DNA of 64,000 nt from an uncultured Pelagibacteraceae bacterium (GTDB lineage Bacteria; Pseudomonadota; Alphaproteobacteria; Pelagibacterales; Pelagibacteraceae): positions 62,001 to 126,000 of the forward strand of contig CACHCL010000002.1 in assembly GCA_902578315.1 (NCBI GenBank). The letters are read 5' to 3'. Every line of letters starts with the position of its first letter. The stretch's first letter is position 1. Below are positions 61,616 through 64,000 of this stretch, in pieces. A program made the position numbers and the translations under genes. Under the pieces are notes generated by a model. That model was given only the letters and a program-made list of their open reading frames with translations, was not told where the DNA came from and made no database searches.

Positions 61616-63249
61616 TATATTTTTTTTTTAATTTCCCAATTAAAAGATTTATTTTTATTAACTAAATTACCAGAGATAGATATACAAGTATTATCTAGAA
61701 TTTTTTTACCCCCTAAAAAAATACTTTTTTCGATTTTAAGAATTTCATCTTTAATTGTGAAAATTAAAGATTTATTCTTAGAAATTTGAATTAAAGCGCT
61801 ATTACCACTCATAGTTTTCACAGCTGTAAGCTGAGGGTTTAGATGAAATCTTAGAACATATCTAATAGGTATACCATCACTTTTTTTTAAAATATGATCA
61901 ATGCCTAACAATTTATTATCTACATTATCCAAATAAATTTCTCTTTTATGTATACAATTAAAATATTTTTCATATCCGTTATGTGATGCGGAACAACCAA
62001 TTAAATTTTTTTCATTCTTAATGTTTATATCGTCTGTTTTAAAAAAATTATTTATTGAATTTCCAAATGTTCTATTAATAAATTTATTTCTCTCAAATTT
62101 GGTTATACTAGTATCATTAATAGTAAGCGTTGACTGACTTGCAGTAAGCCTACTTATCAACTCTGCTTTTGAAGAAATTTTTTTACCAAACCCGCAATTA
62201 GTAATAATTTTAACTCCATCCAAAAAATACTCAAATGATAGCGGGCCAGATTGATAATTTCTTGAGAAATTTTTTGCAGGAGGACTTCCAATATCTAAAT
62301 AAAGTTCTTGTTGTTTAGACTTTGCATGAAATATTTTTCCAACTATGAATTGTTTGTCGATCTTTAAATTTTCAAGATATTTATCAAAGCTTTCTAAAGT
62401 GTTTTCAGATCCACCATTAAAAAGTGGGAGTTGATTTAATGGATTCCTTAATTTTTTTATGCATTTTAAACTTTTGTTAATTATGTCATCTAAAAACTCA
62501 GGTTTATATTGCTGGGCTTCCACAATACTTTCATGACAAAGCACAAAATACTTTGTAAAAAACATAAGATCATCAGGATTTCTAGTCAATGGAAATCCCT
62601 CACTGTCAAAATTTGACTTAATTAATTTTTCTAATTCTGAAATTGCGACTTTATAATTTTCTTCATACTCTTTAAACACAATACCTGAAAGAATTAAAGC
62701 AGTAAGTATTTCCACTTTTTTAGTCATATCCTTTTCAAATCGAAAATTTTTTTTTAAGTGGTTACATTGAACTATAATATTCTGAAAAAAATTTTTTTTA
62801 AAATCAAACGTCCCATTGTTAATTATTATATCAATATTCAGAATCCAACTAATGACCCTAGAACTCAAGGTAGATGTTTCCCAAATTCCTTTTTTGAATT
62901 TTGAATATTTAAACATCCAAAGATAAATAATTTTCTGAATATTTTTTGCATCTATTTTCCTGTCAATTAAATTCAACCATAAAAAATTATGATGATTTTC
63001 TATATTTTTATTCCTGCCTTTAAGCCAAAAATCATTTGGGCTTATCTCGTTGATTTTAAAAGACTTTTTTTCATACGAAGAAATTAAAGAGAGCAAGTAT
63101 GGGTTAGGATTAAAATAAACTTGGACAGGTATTTTTGATTTCAAAGAATTGTTATAGTGGTTTGTAGTGAAATAGATCTTTTTTAAAAACTTTATTAATG
63201 TTATTTGAATAGCTACGAAATAATAATAGGCACCTTTAAAGCCAAACAT
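61615..63249 (-). CDS. Heparinase II/III-family protein
   Basis: The 544-residue protein shows the alpha-helical toroid of the family in its first half (NFLWLNLIDRKIDAKNIQKI, then GIWETSTLSSRVISWILN) and the beta-sandwich heparinase II/III domain in the second. That part contains YQSGPLSFEYFLDGVKIITNCGFG and SQSTLTINDTS. Such proteins lie between rpe and purH in many alphaproteobacteria and do not act on heparin there. A role in polysaccharide or peptidoglycan turnover is possible. No signal peptide is evident, although the N-terminus is hydrophobic. It lies three bases from rpe and overlaps purH by one base. Confidence 0.82.
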   Translation of the reverse strand: MFGFKGAYYYFVAIQITLIKFLKKIYFTTNHYNNSLKSKIPVQVYFNPNPYLLSLISSYEKKSFKINEISPNDFWLKGRNKNIENHHNFLWLNLIDRKIDAKNIQKIIYLWMFKYSKFKKGIWETSTLSSRVISWILNIDIIINNGTFDFKKNFFQNIIVQCNHLKKNFRFEKDMTKKVEILTALILSGIVFKEYEENYKVAISELEKLIKSNFDSEGFPLTRNPDDLMFFTKYFVLCHESIVEAQQYKPEFLDDIINKSLKCIKKLRNPLNQLPLFNGGSENTLESFDKYLENLKIDKQFIVGKIFHAKSKQQELYLDIGSPPAKNFSRNYQSGPLSFEYFLDGVKIITNCGFGKKISSKAELISRLTASQSTLTINDTSITKFERNKFINRTFGNSINNFFKTDDINIKNEKNLIGCSASHNGYEKYFNCIHKREIYLDNVDNKLLGIDHILKKSDGIPIRYVLRFHLNPQLTAVKTMSGNSALIQISKNKSLIFTIKDEILKIEKSIFLGGKKILDNTCISISGNLVNKNKSFNWEIKKKI

Positions 63250-63252
63250 CTA

Positions 63253-63915
63253 TTAACTTTTTTTCAGAATTTCTATATTTTTTTTTAAATCACCTTTATT
63301 TTCTTTAAAGATAGTTGAACCTGAAACAATAATATTTGCACCAGCTTCCTTTACTAAATTACAATTCTCAAAATTTATTCCTCCATCAATTTCAATATCA
63401 ATGTTTAATTTCTTTTTATCAATAATTTCCTTAATCTTCTTAGTTTTTTCTAAAACTTCTGGCATAAACTTCTGCCCTCCAAAACCTGGTTCAACACTCA
63501 TGATTAAAACTAAATCGATTTCATCTAGATAATCTAAGATAAGATCAATACTAGATTTTGGTTTAAGAGAAATACCAACTTTTTTATTTTTTGCTTTTAT
63601 TAATTCAATAGTTTTTGAAGTGTTCTTTGTAGCTTCAGGATGAAAGGTAATTATATCTGCACCAGCTGCAGCAAAATCATTTATAAATTTATCAACTGGG
63701 GAAATCATTAAATGAACGTCAAATGTCTTATTTGTTAAAGGTCTAAGTTTTTTAATAACCTCAGGACCGATCGTTAGATTTGGAACAAAGTGCCCATCCA
63801 TAACATCTATATGAATATAATCTGCACCAGCTTTTTCTAAAGAAATAACTTCATCGCCTAATTTGCTGAAATCAGCTGATAGAATAGATGGTGAAATTTT
63901 GATTGGAACAGTCAT
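63253..63915 (-). CDS. rpe: Ribulose-phosphate 3-epimerase
   Basis: Rpe interconverts ribulose 5-phosphate and xylulose 5-phosphate in the pentose phosphate pathway. The 220-residue TIM barrel has SPSILSADFSKLGDEV, the catalytic IDVMDGHFVPN, the second catalytic-Asp region (EIDGGINFENC) and VEPGFGGQKF. Standard length. It leads the rpe-heparinase-purH run. A consensus-like promoter lies so close upstream that the mRNA may start at the ATG itself. Confidence 0.96.
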   Translation of the reverse strand: MTVPIKISPSILSADFSKLGDEVISLEKAGADYIHIDVMDGHFVPNLTIGPEVIKKLRPLTNKTFDVHLMISPVDKFINDFAAAGADIITFHPEATKNTSKTIELIKAKNKKVGISLKPKSSIDLILDYLDEIDLVLIMSVEPGFGGQKFMPEVLEKTKKIKEIIDKKKLNIDIEIDGGINFENCNLVKEAGANIIVSGSTIFKENKGDLKKNIEILKKS

Positions 63916-63921
63916 TCCTTA

Positions 63922-63949
63922 TATATATTTTAATACTTAACTTTGTCAA
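63922..63949 (-). promoter_or_regulatory. Candidate promoter of rpe
   Basis: On the minus strand, a perfect -35 TTGACA (63944-63949) precedes TATATA (63922-63927) after 16 bases. Transcription would begin at about 63915, the first base of the rpe ATG, giving a leaderless or near-leaderless mRNA. The remaining upstream sequence to 64000 shows no gene. Confidence 0.6.
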
Positions 63950-64000
63950 AAAATAAGCTTAATTAAACAGTTGATATAATTGTCTTGAAAAATCACTTTC

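Overview
The window is a gene-dense, very AT-rich bacterial chromosome segment. Protein similarity and gene order indicate an alphaproteobacterium with a streamlined genome, most likely of the SAR11 clade (Pelagibacterales). The signs are lysine- and asparagine-rich proteins, many genes that overlap or abut, no insertion sequences, no CRISPR array and no gene-free stretch over 300 bases. The two longest gaps are the presumed replication origin (54904-55176, 273 bp) and the region upstream of a porin (29743-29949, 207 bp).

Layout. 1-7209 (minus): tsaB, fur, miaB, phoH, ybeY, lnt, metK, then a leader hairpin and nusA, which runs off the left edge. 7178-12837: a secreted polysaccharide deacetylase (+), then a minus run of glucosaminidase-like membrane protein, Nfu, trpS and murJ. 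12910-18310: maeB, a BON lipoprotein, rsmI, an LpoA-like periplasmic protein and rdgB in alternating orientation with almost no spacers. 18354-25070 (+): grpE, dnaK (with a heat-shock type promoter), dnaJ, a 55-residue membrane protein, dapB, a SHOCT lipoprotein, nth and a PfkB-type kinase. 25072-27496: a 35-residue ArfA-like protein, a winged-helix regulator, a YkuD transpeptidase, YggS and a ThiE-like protein, with divergent start codons that share or abut one another. 27514-29742: two tandem porin genes; the downstream copy is frameshifted. 29950-34463 (+): DUF3576 lipoprotein, leuS, lptE, holA.

34453-41069 (minus) is the chromosome-partition block: mnmE, mnmG, rsmG, parA and parB, with two parS-like sites inside rsmG, plus a UbiH-type hydroxylase. 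41125-43750 (+): ftsK and lolA. 43747-47578 (minus): hisB-hisH-hisA-hisF-hisE, then a HIT protein and an acetyltransferase. 47674-49589 (+): hslVU. 49572-54903: Smr, Tim44-like, FxsA, SecB, dnaQ, coaE, aroE, maf and the RP001-type regulatory kinase. 55177-58938 (+): hemE, hemH, hemJ, rho. The RP001/hemE junction is where Caulobacter and Rickettsia carry oriC, and the gap here holds dense AT-rich repeats and DnaA-box-like 9-mers. 58940-64000: LON-domain protein, tRNA-Gly, a pterin dehydratase, purH, a heparinase-like protein and rpe.

Most content is core housekeeping: translation, envelope biogenesis, heme and histidine synthesis, chaperones and chromosome segregation. The points that most merit a second look are the oriC candidate, the parS pair, the unlisted ArfA-like and membrane mini-genes, the frameshifted porin with its tandem ribosome-binding sites, the 34-bp dyad upstream of the intact porin, the hairpin directly in front of nusA, and the palindromic divergent start codons.
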